From positions 1 through 64,000 of the forward strand of contig JAFZSO010000059.1 in assembly GCA_017619355.1 (NCBI GenBank): a stretch of DNA of 64,000 bases, in the 5' to 3' direction. Shown one piece after another: positions 27,601 through 35,970 of this stretch (position 1 is its first letter; every line of letters starts with the position of its first letter). The notes below the pieces were generated by a model. That model was given only the letters and a program-made list of their open reading frames with translations, had not been told where the DNA came from and made no database searches. The position numbers were made by a program, and so were the translations under genes. This stretch comes from Muribaculaceae bacterium. Its GTDB lineage: Bacteria > Bacteroidota > Bacteroidia > Bacteroidales > Muribaculaceae.

Positions 27601-27958
27601 CACATTTGTGGGTGAGACCGTTGCCGATGCCTATACTGTGGACGCTGCAGGTGCCGTGGCCAAGTGGGGCATCGCAACTGTAGAACCATTCCGTGCCTAC
27701 TTCAAGGAACTCGCTGAGCTCGAAGAGCATGCCGACATCTTGCTGCCCGGCGAGGCAGTTGCTGTAGTGGGCCTGCCTGGCGATGCTAACAATGACGGCA
27801 ATGTTGATGTGAACGATGTGACTGCGGTCATCAACTACATTCTGGGTAAGAACCCGAGTCCGTTCAACTACGACAACGCCAATGTGAATGGCGACAGCGA
27901 AGTAAATGTGATGGATGTGACTTTGATTATCAATCTAATCCTGGGGATTCAGGATTAG
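24617..27958 (+). CDS. Secreted C10-family cysteine protease (streptopain/PrtT-like) with dockerin-like C-terminus
   Basis: The 1113-residue protein has a signal peptide (MTKKMLFLLAMILPLVASAG), then a Spi-like inhibitory prodomain (about 25-130) and a C10 papain-fold domain. The nucleophile is Cys184 (YTGCVATAMSQ) and the catalytic His is His331 (GGGHSFICDGY), with HINWGWGG after it. The middle (about 420-1040) consists of beta-sandwich-like segments, and the last 60 residues are two dockerin-like repeats (GDANNDGNVDVNDV and VNGDSEVNVMDV). C10 enzymes are secreted virulence or nutrient-acquisition proteases activated by prodomain removal. The dockerin-like tail is close to that of the LRR protein at 0.7-3.8 kb. 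Confidence 0.93.
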   Translation: MTKKMLFLLAMILPLVASAGHVTQEQAKSEAMSFLQQKRGLPLSLTVATKASRNAAAPAGDALYYVFNIGNNGGFVIVSGDDRTNPILGFSDEGAFDPNNVPTNMQSWLEGYAEQIQALDHMSEAQTKTLLAAPRLKSTVDTRNSIAPMITTKWNQATPYWNKCPEFMSVEDGDTIGELAYTGCVATAMSQIMNYYKYPTDPTSTIPAYTFSYNAGNYNYVNVNMPALDPITFDWAHMKDSYTGAEDQVYTDAVANLMLYVGCAIKSQYGTSATGAYTDDIPNGFGLFGYGSNLAYRNDYTQEVWDNMVYEELAAGRPMIYNGTAGSGGGHSFICDGYEYGDYFHINWGWGGMGNGYFQLAILNPSTSGIGGSSSAEGYNMKQNIVYNIQPGGTTPGDDDELEPALTCTAISGPSGWDRDGLSYPFKIYKSKIVKVSYSDHENSGKKFKTALAMLDPNTGSFTICENSEGTGYFTVTTSALGETRQFGSGIQSNASNVIKFGANMTGTYRLVGVYQLEGTSEWKLMKESDRYYMEVNMTNYSATADYHPTINLAVTNWEFTGGERVGVKEQVNVTLKNNSVDRYYGDLYLDFGGQQIDEYSQYTTVVTGEVLPGEENVITFNVTPTSSGTKTVKIMRLDAYGSLVTIASTTVNIAQSAEAEELNLSVVIQAENATTQPSGSNIYGEIYDSHARFSATITNHSNGEYNKYVLAPLFIITKNPDGTVAGGSMVTYKQSALSLAAGESKTLYFDFDDLAYGSTYAMNIYARNYVPDNQEGTHIENIVEPGHSVYYDIKPGIITWTAEGVRSSYQPVEGFQVAADVAAVNLEGLTLNSIVPNSNPNTLYFVGENETAPSSLAGKNIVTGNTAASIALTDGYPYFTPMSFTAQAISYERTFDKARQDGVAENWSTIVLPFTPATCSAASNNMWIERFAQEEDGVVTFSEVNAIEANVPYIIAINKAANLTGTPITWSASNVLMRPEPIANTSGSVYLMAGTFVGETVADAYTVDAAGAVAKWGIATVEPFRAYFKELAELEEHADILLPGEAVAVVGLPGDANNDGNVDVNDVTAVINYILGKNPSPFNYDNANVNGDSEVNVMDVTLIINLILGIQD

Positions 27959-28017
27959 ATTGGTTTAGTGTTGAGGCATGTCACGACCGCTTCAACAAAT
28001 ATAACTCAATACAAAAC

Positions 28018-28052
28018 TGCAGAGCTGGCACAATCGCCAGCCCTGCATTGTA
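28018..28052 (+). terminator. Terminator-like hairpin after the C10 protease gene
   Basis: TGCAGAGCTGGC (28018-28029) pairs with GCCAGCCCTGCA (28036-28047) with one mismatch. The T tract after it is weak. Confidence 0.5.
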
Positions 28053-28081
28053 TGTTTTCGCCATGTGTGGCAGGAAGGAAC

Positions 28082-28113
28082 AAAAAAAATCCTCGATATC
28101 GCTATCGGGGATT
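28082..28113 (-). terminator. Rho-independent terminator of the candidate small RNA
   Basis: An 11-bp stem with one G-T pair (28088-28098 with 28103-28113) and a 4-nt loop; on the minus strand eight T follow. There is no T tract on the plus strand, so it acts leftward. Confidence 0.85.
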
Positions 28114-28226
28114 GCTTAACTAATTTAACCTTAATACCATTAACATAAACCTTAAATACTGAAAATGCGCAAACGCCATCTCGGCGGCTGGATTTTCATA
28201 ACCTTAAAAACTAATACCATGAAAAA
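28082..28226 (-). ncRNA. Candidate structured small RNA of about 145 nt
   Basis: On the minus strand a -7 box (TAACTTTG, 28233-28240) precedes about 145 nt with no convincing ORF that end in a very stable terminator (28082-28113). In the middle, GAAAAT and ATTTTC pair around a CGCC/GGCG hairpin (about 28161-28197). Short AACCTTAA...TAATACCAT-like words occur twice on the plus strand here. No known family was recognised. An alternative reading is that this is the decayed leader of a secreted-protein gene on the plus strand. Confidence 0.5.
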
Positions 28227-28232
28227 CCACTG

Positions 28233-28240
28233 CAAAGTTA
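28233..28240 (-). promoter_or_regulatory. Promoter -7 box of the candidate small RNA at 28.1 kb
   Basis: The minus strand reads TAACTTTG. The -33 region has GTTTT instead of TTTG, so the promoter is imperfect. Confidence 0.5.
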
Positions 28241-28384
28241 ATGCGAAATATGTTATAAAACATAATTTTCAAGCATAAAAATCGCAGATTTAACAAAGAT
28301 TTAACAGATAAGTGGCGAAAAACCTCCATCTGTTAATGAATTTAACTATAAAATGGGCCCCATTGCGAGTGGGGGAGCGGGTAA

Positions 28385-28726
28385 TCAAGGGAAGAGGAGG
28401 TCGAGGCCGGTGGCGTCGCAGATGAAGTTGAGCAGGTTGATTTCCTCGTCGGTCACAATCTGGTCGGCGTCGATGACTTCAACCAGCAGTTGGGCCACGG
28501 TGCGTTTTTGGTCATCGTTCATGTTCTTGACCACATAGAGCGCGTAGATGGGGTCGAGGTTGCGGCCAGTGTTGAAGTCGTCGGTGCTAATGTTGTAGCG
28601 TGAATTAATGTGGTTGGTCACAATGAGTTCTTCGTAAGCCACACTGTGGTCCACATTCACCATCTCGAGCAGCAGGCTCACCAGTGCCGCACGCTCACCA
28701 TCGTTAAATATAGGCTGTTCTTTCAT
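28385..28726 (-). CDS. TerB-like small acidic helical protein
   Basis: A 113-residue, acidic, all-helical protein with two similar halves (ERAALVSLLLEMVNVDHSVAYEEL and KRTVAQLLVEVIDADQIVTDEEI), the pattern of the TerB/DjlA-like helical fold. TerB domains bind metal through conserved acidic residues and often sit at membranes; the role of free-standing Bacteroidales members is not known. No signal peptide. It is divergent from the GHL10 operon, sharing a 123-bp promoter region. Confidence 0.65.
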   Translation of the reverse strand: MKEQPIFNDGERAALVSLLLEMVNVDHSVAYEELIVTNHINSRYNISTDDFNTGRNLDPIYALYVVKNMNDDQKRTVAQLLVEVIDADQIVTDEEINLLNFICDATGLDLLFP

Positions 28727-28748
28727 CGCTCTTCGTGTTTGGGTTTAG

Positions 28749-28756
28749 CAAAAATA
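28749..28756 (-). promoter_or_regulatory. Promoter -7 box of the TerB-like gene
   Basis: The minus strand reads TATTTTTG, giving a leader of about 15 nt. The -33 element is not clear. Confidence 0.45.
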
Positions 28757-28784
28757 GTGATTCTTCGTGAATTGTTACACACAA

Positions 28785-28816
28785 TTTGCTAAAAAACTTT
28801 CAAAACATTAACTTTG
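28785..28816 (+). promoter_or_regulatory. Promoter of the GHL10-GH2-M64 operon
   Basis: TTTG (28785-28788), 20-bp spacer, TAACTTTG (28809-28816). It overlaps an upstream in-frame ATG at 28814, so translation should start at 28850. Confidence 0.8.
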
Positions 28817-28849
28817 TACTATAAAACCCAATTTACACCTAATATTATT

Positions 28850-30349
28850 ATGAAATCAATCAGGACCCTTGCCATGGCTGGCGCACTGCTGATAGCGCTG
28901 AGCACTGTGGCGCAGAACAACCCCAAGCGTGAGTTCCGTGGGGTGTGGATTCCCACGGTGGGCGACCGTTACTACGCCAATCACACTACTGAAGAGAACA
29001 AGGCTTATCTGCTCAATATGCTCGACAGCTTGCAGATGGCTGGTTGCAATGCCATTATCTTCCATTGCCGCCCACAGGCCGATGCCTTCTACCAAAGCGA
29101 GCTGGAGCCGTGGAGCTTCTGGCTGAGCGGCACAGGCGGCGTGCCTCCCACGCCCGTGTGGGACCCCATGCAGATGATGATAGAGGAAAGCCACAAGCGC
29201 GGCATGGAGCTGCATGCGTGGATCAATCCCTACCGAGTGGGCTACGACCACCAGCTGGCACCCGATGCGCCCATCAAGCAGCATCCTGAACTGTTTCTGA
29301 AGTATGGCGAACAAAACTACTTCGACCCCGCCTATCCCGAAAACCGCGAGCACATTTGCCGCGTGGTGGCCGACATCGTGACGCGCTACGATGTAGATGC
29401 CATTCACATGGACGACTACTTCTATCCTTACCCCATCGAGGGCAAGGATTTTCCCGATACCGCCAGCTACGACGAGTATGGCATAGGGTGGGACCGTGCC
29501 GACTGGCGCCGTGCCAATGTAGATTCGCTCATCGAGGGCATGCACCGCACCATCAAGGCCATCAAGCCCTGGGTGCGACTGGGCATCAGCCCCTTCGGCA
29601 TCTGGCGCAACAAGGCAAGTGACCCCGACGGCAGCGACACCAACGGTCTGCAGTGCTACGATGCGCTCTATGCCGACTGCATCAAGTGGACCGCCGAGGG
29701 ATGGGTCGACTACATGGTGCCCCAGCTCTACTGGCAGCTCGAGCATCCCAAGGCCAGTGACGCGATTCTCATGGACTGGTGGAACGACCACACTTACGGC
29801 CGGCACATGTACTATGGCCTTGCCATCCGCAACACCATGGACTATGCCGACACCGACGACCCCACCTGCCCCACGCAGCTCGACCACAAGCTGCGCATCA
29901 TGCGTGGGCTTGACAATGTGCAGGGCGTGACCTGGTGGCCTTGCTACAGCCTCACGGGCAATTACAAGGGCGTGACCGACTCGCTCATGACTGGCCGCCA
30001 ATCGACTCTGGCACTGCCACCCACTTATCCTTGGCTCGACGACATTGCGCCTGCCGAGGTCAAGAATCTGAAAGTGAAGAAAATCAACAAGGTGAAAACT
30101 CTCATTTGGGAAGCACCCAAGACCACCGACCCCATGCAGCAGGCATGTCGCTTTGTGGTGTACCGCTTTATAAAAGGTGAACCCATTAACCTCAACAACA
30201 GCAAGGCCATTGTTGCCATCACCGACGACACGCAGTTGCCGCTCCCGCAGTATGCCGCCAAGGGCAAGCAGTATGTCTTTGTGGTGACTGCGCTCGACCA
30301 TTGCAATAACGAGAGTCCGCACGGCACCCAAACCAAAGTGAAATTATAA
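28850..30349 (+). CDS. Exported GHL10 (DUF187) glycoside hydrolase-like protein
   Basis: This 499-residue protein has a signal peptide (MKSIRTLAMAGALLIALSTVAQ) and the GHL10/DUF187 TIM-barrel domain: REFRGVWIPTVG at the start, GCNAIIFHCRPQADAFY, LHAWINPYRVGYD, DAIHMDDYFYPYP and VRLGISPFGIWRN, all typical. A fibronectin III-like segment closes it (from about 405). Family members act on peptidoglycan or other glycans in the periplasm or at the surface; the substrate here is inferred only. It heads an operon with a GH2 beta-galactosidase and an M64 peptidase (gaps of 30 and 19 bp). Confidence 0.92.
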   Translation: MKSIRTLAMAGALLIALSTVAQNNPKREFRGVWIPTVGDRYYANHTTEENKAYLLNMLDSLQMAGCNAIIFHCRPQADAFYQSELEPWSFWLSGTGGVPPTPVWDPMQMMIEESHKRGMELHAWINPYRVGYDHQLAPDAPIKQHPELFLKYGEQNYFDPAYPENREHICRVVADIVTRYDVDAIHMDDYFYPYPIEGKDFPDTASYDEYGIGWDRADWRRANVDSLIEGMHRTIKAIKPWVRLGISPFGIWRNKASDPDGSDTNGLQCYDALYADCIKWTAEGWVDYMVPQLYWQLEHPKASDAILMDWWNDHTYGRHMYYGLAIRNTMDYADTDDPTCPTQLDHKLRIMRGLDNVQGVTWWPCYSLTGNYKGVTDSLMTGRQSTLALPPTYPWLDDIAPAEVKNLKVKKINKVKTLIWEAPKTTDPMQQACRFVVYRFIKGEPINLNNSKAIVAITDDTQLPLPQYAAKGKQYVFVVTALDHCNNESPHGTQTKVKL

Positions 30350-30379
30350 CCGATATCATCCTCTTTAAATACCGTTAAA

Positions 30380-32815
30380 ATGAAAAAGATATTAATAACA
30401 TTCGCCGCACTTTGTATCACATGCGCCATGAATGCGGGGTGGGAAACCAACCTCACCGACTGGCAGTTCAGCCGCGACAGCATCAACTGGGTAGATGTGA
30501 AAGTGCCCCATGACTGGGCCATCAGCGGCCCCTTCGACAAGAAGTGGGATATGCAGGTGGTTGCCATCAAGGAGAATGGTGAAATGACCGCCACTGAACA
30601 CACCGGCCGCAGCGGTGCTTTGCCCTGGATTGGCAAGGGCTACTATCGCACGGAGTTGCGTTATTTGGGCCAAGATTTGGAACTGGTGTTCGACGGTGCC
30701 ATGTCAGAGCCAACCGTCTATATTAATGGAAAAGAGACCGCCAAGTGGGCATACGGTTACAACGCCTTTAGGGTGCCGCTTACCAAGTACATCAATATCT
30801 ATGAAAGGCCTATCAAAGTGGTGGTGAAACTCGAGAATCTTGAAGAGAGCAGCCGCTGGTATCCTGGCGCAGGACTGTTCCGGCCCGTGAAACTCGTCTC
30901 CTATAACCATAAGATTCACCTCGAACCCTGGCAGACATTCGTGCGCACGCTGCGCGTGAAAGACGGCACCGCCGAATTGCTGGTGAGTGCCCGTTCCAAC
31001 ATTGCAGATGAGGCTACTTTTGTGTTTACAATCACCGATGCTGCTGGCAATGAGGTGGCAAAAGAAAGCGCCCACACAACTGACGGCAATGCCGAGGTGA
31101 AAATCAAGGTGCCTGATGCCCAACTGTGGTCGCCCGAGACCCCCACGCTCTACAATCTTCATGTAGGGTTGCTTCAGGATTTTGACAACAAGCGGCTGAA
31201 ACTGGTTGACCAGGATGGCAATCTGCTTGAGTACATTTTGCCACGCTGCGATGAGCAGGAATTGAAGTTTGGCATCCGCACCATTTCCTTCACTCGCGAG
31301 CATGGTTTCCAGCTCAATGGTGTATCGCGCAAGTTCAAGGGGGTGTGTCTGCACCATGACCTGGGCCCGTTGGGCGCAGCCGTGAACAAGGCGGCACTCA
31401 TACGCCAGATCCGTATTCTGAAAGACATGGGTGCCGACGCCATCCGCACCTCGCACAATATGCCCTCGACTTGGCAGATGGAGGTGTGCGACAGCATGGG
31501 CATGATGGTGATGGCGGAGAGTTTCGATGGTTGGAAACTGCCTAAAGTGCGCAACGGCTATAATCGCCACTGGAATGACTGGTGGCAGAAGGATATCACT
31601 AACCTCATCCTCAACCACCGCAACCATCCCAGCATTGTGATGTGGAGCGTGGGCAACGAGATTCCCGAGCAGTGGAAGGAGGAGGGTGCCGAACGCTTCC
31701 GCCAGTTGGTGGGCTTGTGTCACCTGCTCGATCCGAGCCGCCCCGTGACCTGCGGCATGGACCAGCCCGACGGCGACATAGCCTGCGGCTTTGCCGATGC
31801 TGCCGATGTGCCCGGCTACAACTACCGCACACACCGCTACGAGGCTACTTTCCCGCTGCTCAAACAGGGTTTCCTGATGGGCAGCGAAACGGCATCGACA
31901 CTCAGCTCTCGTGGTCACTACTGCTTCCCCGACACTGTGGCCGTGGGCAAAGCATACCCTGATGGACAATGTTCCAGCTACGACCTTGAATACTGCTGGT
32001 GGAGCAATCTGCCCGACGATGACTGGCGGTTGCAGGACGACATGCCGTGGACCATCGGTGAATTTGTGTGGACCGGCTTTGACTATCTGGGCGAACCCAC
32101 TCCCTACGACGCCTACTGGCCCAGCCGCTCCAGCTACTTTGGCATTGTGGACCTCGCAGGTCTGCCCAAGGATCGCTACTACCTGTACCGCAGCCATTGG
32201 AACAAGCAGAATCACACCATTCACCTGCTGCCGCACTGGACTTGGCCTGACCGCAAAGGCAAGGTGACGCCGGTTTATTGCTACACCGACTATCCCAGCG
32301 CCGAACTCTTTGTGAACGGCAAGAGCCAGGGTCGTATCACCAAAGACCCGAACACAAGGCTCGACCGCTACCGTCTGCGCTGGCGCAATGTGAAATACGA
32401 GCCAGGCGAACTCAAAGTGGTGGTCTATGACGAGAACGGCAATCAGGCGGGCGAAAAAGTGGTGCGCACCGCCGGCAAACCCACAAAACTGCTACTCGAG
32501 AGCGACCGCAACAGCCTTCGTCCCGATGGTAACGACCTCGCCTTCGTCACCGTGAGTCTCGTGGACAAGAACGGTACCCTGTGTCCCGATGCGAGCAACC
32601 AACTCGAGTTCACAGTGGAGGGCAACGGCAGTTTCCGTGCCGTGTGCAATGGCGATGCCACCTCGCTCGAGGTGTTCACCAATCCCACCATGAAACTCTT
32701 CCACGGTCAGCTCGTGGTGGTAGTTCAGGCGGGCAAGGAAGCAGGCAACGCCACCCTCACCGTCAAAGACCGCAAAAGCGGCATGAAACAGAGCATCAAT
32801 ATTCCCATAAATTGA
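30380..32815 (+). CDS. Secreted GH2-family beta-galactosidase
   Basis: The 811-residue protein has an export signal (MKKILITFAALCITCAMNAG), then the GH2 series: sugar-binding jelly roll, Ig-like domain, TIM barrel (FKGVCLHHDLGPLG), and C-terminal DUF4982/Ig-like domains. The acid/base is Glu427 (SVGNEIPEQ) and the nucleophile probably Glu503 (LMGSETAS). The layout matches Bacteroidota beta-galactosidases used on host or plant glycans; other exo-beta-glycosidase specificities within GH2 are possible. It is the middle gene of its operon. Confidence 0.93.
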   Translation: MKKILITFAALCITCAMNAGWETNLTDWQFSRDSINWVDVKVPHDWAISGPFDKKWDMQVVAIKENGEMTATEHTGRSGALPWIGKGYYRTELRYLGQDLELVFDGAMSEPTVYINGKETAKWAYGYNAFRVPLTKYINIYERPIKVVVKLENLEESSRWYPGAGLFRPVKLVSYNHKIHLEPWQTFVRTLRVKDGTAELLVSARSNIADEATFVFTITDAAGNEVAKESAHTTDGNAEVKIKVPDAQLWSPETPTLYNLHVGLLQDFDNKRLKLVDQDGNLLEYILPRCDEQELKFGIRTISFTREHGFQLNGVSRKFKGVCLHHDLGPLGAAVNKAALIRQIRILKDMGADAIRTSHNMPSTWQMEVCDSMGMMVMAESFDGWKLPKVRNGYNRHWNDWWQKDITNLILNHRNHPSIVMWSVGNEIPEQWKEEGAERFRQLVGLCHLLDPSRPVTCGMDQPDGDIACGFADAADVPGYNYRTHRYEATFPLLKQGFLMGSETASTLSSRGHYCFPDTVAVGKAYPDGQCSSYDLEYCWWSNLPDDDWRLQDDMPWTIGEFVWTGFDYLGEPTPYDAYWPSRSSYFGIVDLAGLPKDRYYLYRSHWNKQNHTIHLLPHWTWPDRKGKVTPVYCYTDYPSAELFVNGKSQGRITKDPNTRLDRYRLRWRNVKYEPGELKVVVYDENGNQAGEKVVRTAGKPTKLLLESDRNSLRPDGNDLAFVTVSLVDKNGTLCPDASNQLEFTVEGNGSFRAVCNGDATSLEVFTNPTMKLFHGQLVVVVQAGKEAGNATLTVKDRKSGMKQSINIPIN

Positions 32816-32834
32816 TAATCATTTGAGAAACACC

Positions 32835-34127
32835 ATGAAACAATACTTGAGCCGATGTGTGTGGCTGCTTGTTGCGGTCGCACTGGCTTGTGCTGCTCAG
32901 GCACAGGACTTTGGCAAATATTTCTGTGATTCAACCTTGCGAATAGACTATACCCTCACTGGCAACACAACGAGTCAGGGCATTGCCCTCGACGGGATGA
33001 GTCGCATGCCTGGTTGGTATGGCAAGCGGGCTCACATGGCCGAAGTGCCCGTGCGCGGTGCGGCAGAGGTGACTATGCAACTGGCCTCGACAGGCGAGAT
33101 CATCTACCGGCAGGCATTCAGCACACTGTTTCAGGAATGGCTCGACCTGCCCGATGCCCAACGGGAGCCCAAGTCGTTTGAGTGCGTGCAGCTGTTACCC
33201 ATGCCGCGCGACTCGGTGGTGGTGCGCGTCACGCTGTTCAACCCGCACCACGAGCCTTGTGCCACAATTGAGCATGGTGTGAACCCGAATGACTACACCC
33301 TGCGGTGCATTGGCGAAAATGCACCCTCTTATGTGGTGCTCAACGAACCCGCTGACCCTGTTCATGCCATCAATATTGCTTTCGTTGCCGAGGGTTACAC
33401 CCAGGAACAGATGGACGACTACCTTGACGATTGCCGCAAAGGCGTGGAAGGTCTGTTCAGTTTCGAACCCTTCAAGTCGTTGCGCGACCGCTTTCGGGTG
33501 ATTGCCGTGTGCACCCCGTCGCACGACAGCGGTCCGTCAATTCCCTCCGAGGGAATTTGGCACGAGACCACCCTGGGCTCTAGTTTTGACACCTTCGGGA
33601 TGGCCCGCTACCTGACCACACTGCGCATGAAACGCATGCACGACCTGCTCGCTGGAACGCCCTACGAGCACATTATCGTGATGGTGAACACTGACAAATA
33701 CGGCGGTGGAGGTATCTACAACTCGATGAATCTGCTCATGACCAAGCACAAAAAGTTCATCGAAGTGCTGGTGCACGAGTTCGGGCATTCGTTTGCCGGA
33801 CTCGCCGACGAATATGCTTACGAGGGCGAGGAAACCAACGATTTCCCGCGCGACATTGAGCCATGGGCGCCCAATATCACCACGCTCACCGACTTCGACT
33901 CAAAATGGAAGGATATGTTGCCTGACTCGTTTGCACTGCCCATCACCACGACCGACAGTGACAACCTCGACACATCCATGCTGGGACTCTATGAGGGAGC
34001 GGGTTGCTGCCTCAAGGGCGTGTACCGCCCTTGTCCCAACTGCATGATGCGCACCCTGAAAGTGCCCGTCTTCTGTCCAGTGTGCCGCAAGGCCATTGCC
34101 AGCGTCATCAACTGGTACTTGCCGTAG
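32835..34127 (+). CDS. Secreted M64-family metallopeptidase
   Basis: This 430-residue protein has a signal peptide (MKQYLSRCVWLLVAVALACAAQAQ), an M64 N-terminal beta domain and a zinc metallopeptidase domain with HEFGHSFAGLADEYAY at 314-329. The family founder is a clostridial IgA protease; in Bacteroidales these are common secreted proteases of unknown target. C-terminal cysteines (GCCLKGVYRPCPNCMMR and PVCRKA) may form a structural metal or disulfide site. Start: the ATG 12 bp after an in-frame TTG. The stop codon lies 5 bp from the end of the convergent LRR gene with no terminator between. Confidence 0.92.
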   Translation: MKQYLSRCVWLLVAVALACAAQAQDFGKYFCDSTLRIDYTLTGNTTSQGIALDGMSRMPGWYGKRAHMAEVPVRGAAEVTMQLASTGEIIYRQAFSTLFQEWLDLPDAQREPKSFECVQLLPMPRDSVVVRVTLFNPHHEPCATIEHGVNPNDYTLRCIGENAPSYVVLNEPADPVHAINIAFVAEGYTQEQMDDYLDDCRKGVEGLFSFEPFKSLRDRFRVIAVCTPSHDSGPSIPSEGIWHETTLGSSFDTFGMARYLTTLRMKRMHDLLAGTPYEHIIVMVNTDKYGGGGIYNSMNLLMTKHKKFIEVLVHEFGHSFAGLADEYAYEGEETNDFPRDIEPWAPNITTLTDFDSKWKDMLPDSFALPITTTDSDNLDTSMLGLYEGAGCCLKGVYRPCPNCMMRTLKVPVFCPVCRKAIASVINWYLP

Positions 34128-34131
34128 TAGA

Positions 34132-35949
34132 TTAAAATGTGGTAATTTTTTTGAACTTTTTCCAGTTCTTGGCGTTCTGATAGGCACTGATAGCTGCTGC
34201 AGGCACCGTCAGTTCTATCTTGTCGCTGCTCACGCCATCCAGTTCGGGTGGGGTAGTGGCGCGGCAAATGATGCGCTGCAGGTTCTTGCACTTCTCGGCC
34301 ACTTTTTTACCCAGCTTTCTCGTTGAGGTGGGTAAATCGAGCTGATGAATGTCGGTCTCTCTCAGAGCGTTGTCGCCCAGGCTCTCCAGCCCTTCGTTCA
34401 GCACCACATCTTTCAAGGCCGAACATTCCCTGAATGCCTCTTTTTCAACTTGCTTGAGCGATGCTGGCATCACGATGGTGGCCAAATCCTTGCAACGCCT
34501 GAAAGCCTCCTTGCCTATGCTCTGCACGCGGTTGCCTAACTGCACGGTGCGCAGTGCCTTGCACTCGAAGAATACCTTCTCGTCGATGACGGTCACGCCA
34601 TCGGGTAGTGTTATCGACTCCAGTGCATAGCAGCGGTCGAAGGCTTGTTTGCCTATCTGCGTCAGCCGGTCGCTAAACTCAATATCGCGCAAAGCATTGC
34701 ACTCGTGGAAGGCTTTTTCGCCTATTGAGGTCACTTGCTTGGGCAGATTCACGCGCTGCAGGTTCTTGCAATACTCAAAGGCGCTCTTGGGCAGGGAAGT
34801 GAGTGTGCCCACAAGGGTGAACGACTGCAGCGACTGACAGTTGTTGAAGGCCTTTTCGCCCATCTTGCTGATGGCACCTATCTCGATGTCGCGAAGCGAT
34901 GTGCAGTCGCTGAAGAGTTTTTCGGGCAGTTCGGTCACTGCGTCGGGCAGTATGACGCGCGTGAGTTTGTCACACCCTTCAAATGCCGATTGGCCTATAG
35001 CTTCGACCGATTCGGGAACATCGATGGCAGTTATCTTGGCTTTGTAGAAGGCATAGGGTGCAATGGCCCTGATGCCGCTTGACAGGCGACATTCCTCGTT
35101 GCGGCCGGCAGGGTAGATGAGCAAGGTGCTGCCATTCTTGTCATAGAGGGCATAACCTGCTGAACTGTAGTGCGAATTGCCTCGCTCCACTTCTATCGAC
35201 TGCAATTTCTCCATGAATCCCAGATTGTCGTTCTCGATTTCGCAATAAGCGGGAATATAGAGTTCAATCAATCCGCAGTTGTCAAACGCATTTTTCCCTA
35301 TGTGGGTCACGGTGGAGGGTAAAGGCAGCTGACGCAGTTCTTTACAACCCTTGAAACACTCTTGTCCTATGGATTCGAGCGCAGTGGGCATGGCAAAGTA
35401 GCGCAAGTCGTCGCATCCTTCAAAAGCACGGTCGCCAAACTCATAGACGCGGGGCGGCATCACCACTTCTTCCAGGTCGTAGCATGAAGCAAAGGCTGAC
35501 TGGCCAATAGACTTGAGTCGCTCAGGCAGCACCACTGAACGCAGATGGCTGGCATACTCGAAAGCACGGCGAGGCAGCACATCGTGGTTGATGCGTGTAC
35601 CATTCTTCTCCATCACGCTGGCCAGTTCGAGGTCCAGGTCCAGATAGTTGTCCACCTTCTTGCCCTGGTCGTCGACCACACTGCTGCGTTTGGCCAGACT
35701 GGTGATATACTTGAGGTCGGCTTCGTTCAGGGGGCCTTCGATGCGCAGCACGCGCACACGGTCTTCCATATTCTTGGGCATGCGCTCTTCAAGAGTGCCT
35801 GGATTTGTCACAAAGATTTCGACGAGGTCGGCATAACTGCGTTGAGAAGTGCGGCCATAATGACGCGAAAAATTCTTGCTGTACTGGCCAGCACAGGGCA
35901 CGACGCCTGCAAGCATCATTATACCCAAAGCGATAATGAACTTTTTCAT
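34132..35949 (-). CDS. Secreted BspA-like leucine-rich-repeat protein
   Basis: The 605-residue protein has a signal peptide (MKKFIIALGIMMLAGVVPCAG) and a nearly continuous array of BspA-type LRRs from about residue 120 to 590 (IGQSAFEGCDKL-like units). The N-terminal region before the repeats is charged. Unlike the LRR proteins at 0.7 and 38.8 kb it has no dockerin-like end. It follows the outer-membrane barrel gene by 21 bp and is likely co-transcribed with it. Confidence 0.88.
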   Translation of the reverse strand: MKKFIIALGIMMLAGVVPCAGQYSKNFSRHYGRTSQRSYADLVEIFVTNPGTLEERMPKNMEDRVRVLRIEGPLNEADLKYITSLAKRSSVVDDQGKKVDNYLDLDLELASVMEKNGTRINHDVLPRRAFEYASHLRSVVLPERLKSIGQSAFASCYDLEEVVMPPRVYEFGDRAFEGCDDLRYFAMPTALESIGQECFKGCKELRQLPLPSTVTHIGKNAFDNCGLIELYIPAYCEIENDNLGFMEKLQSIEVERGNSHYSSAGYALYDKNGSTLLIYPAGRNEECRLSSGIRAIAPYAFYKAKITAIDVPESVEAIGQSAFEGCDKLTRVILPDAVTELPEKLFSDCTSLRDIEIGAISKMGEKAFNNCQSLQSFTLVGTLTSLPKSAFEYCKNLQRVNLPKQVTSIGEKAFHECNALRDIEFSDRLTQIGKQAFDRCYALESITLPDGVTVIDEKVFFECKALRTVQLGNRVQSIGKEAFRRCKDLATIVMPASLKQVEKEAFRECSALKDVVLNEGLESLGDNALRETDIHQLDLPTSTRKLGKKVAEKCKNLQRIICRATTPPELDGVSSDKIELTVPAAAISAYQNAKNWKKFKKITTF

Positions 35950-35970
35950 AGGAAAATATGGAGTGAATTT

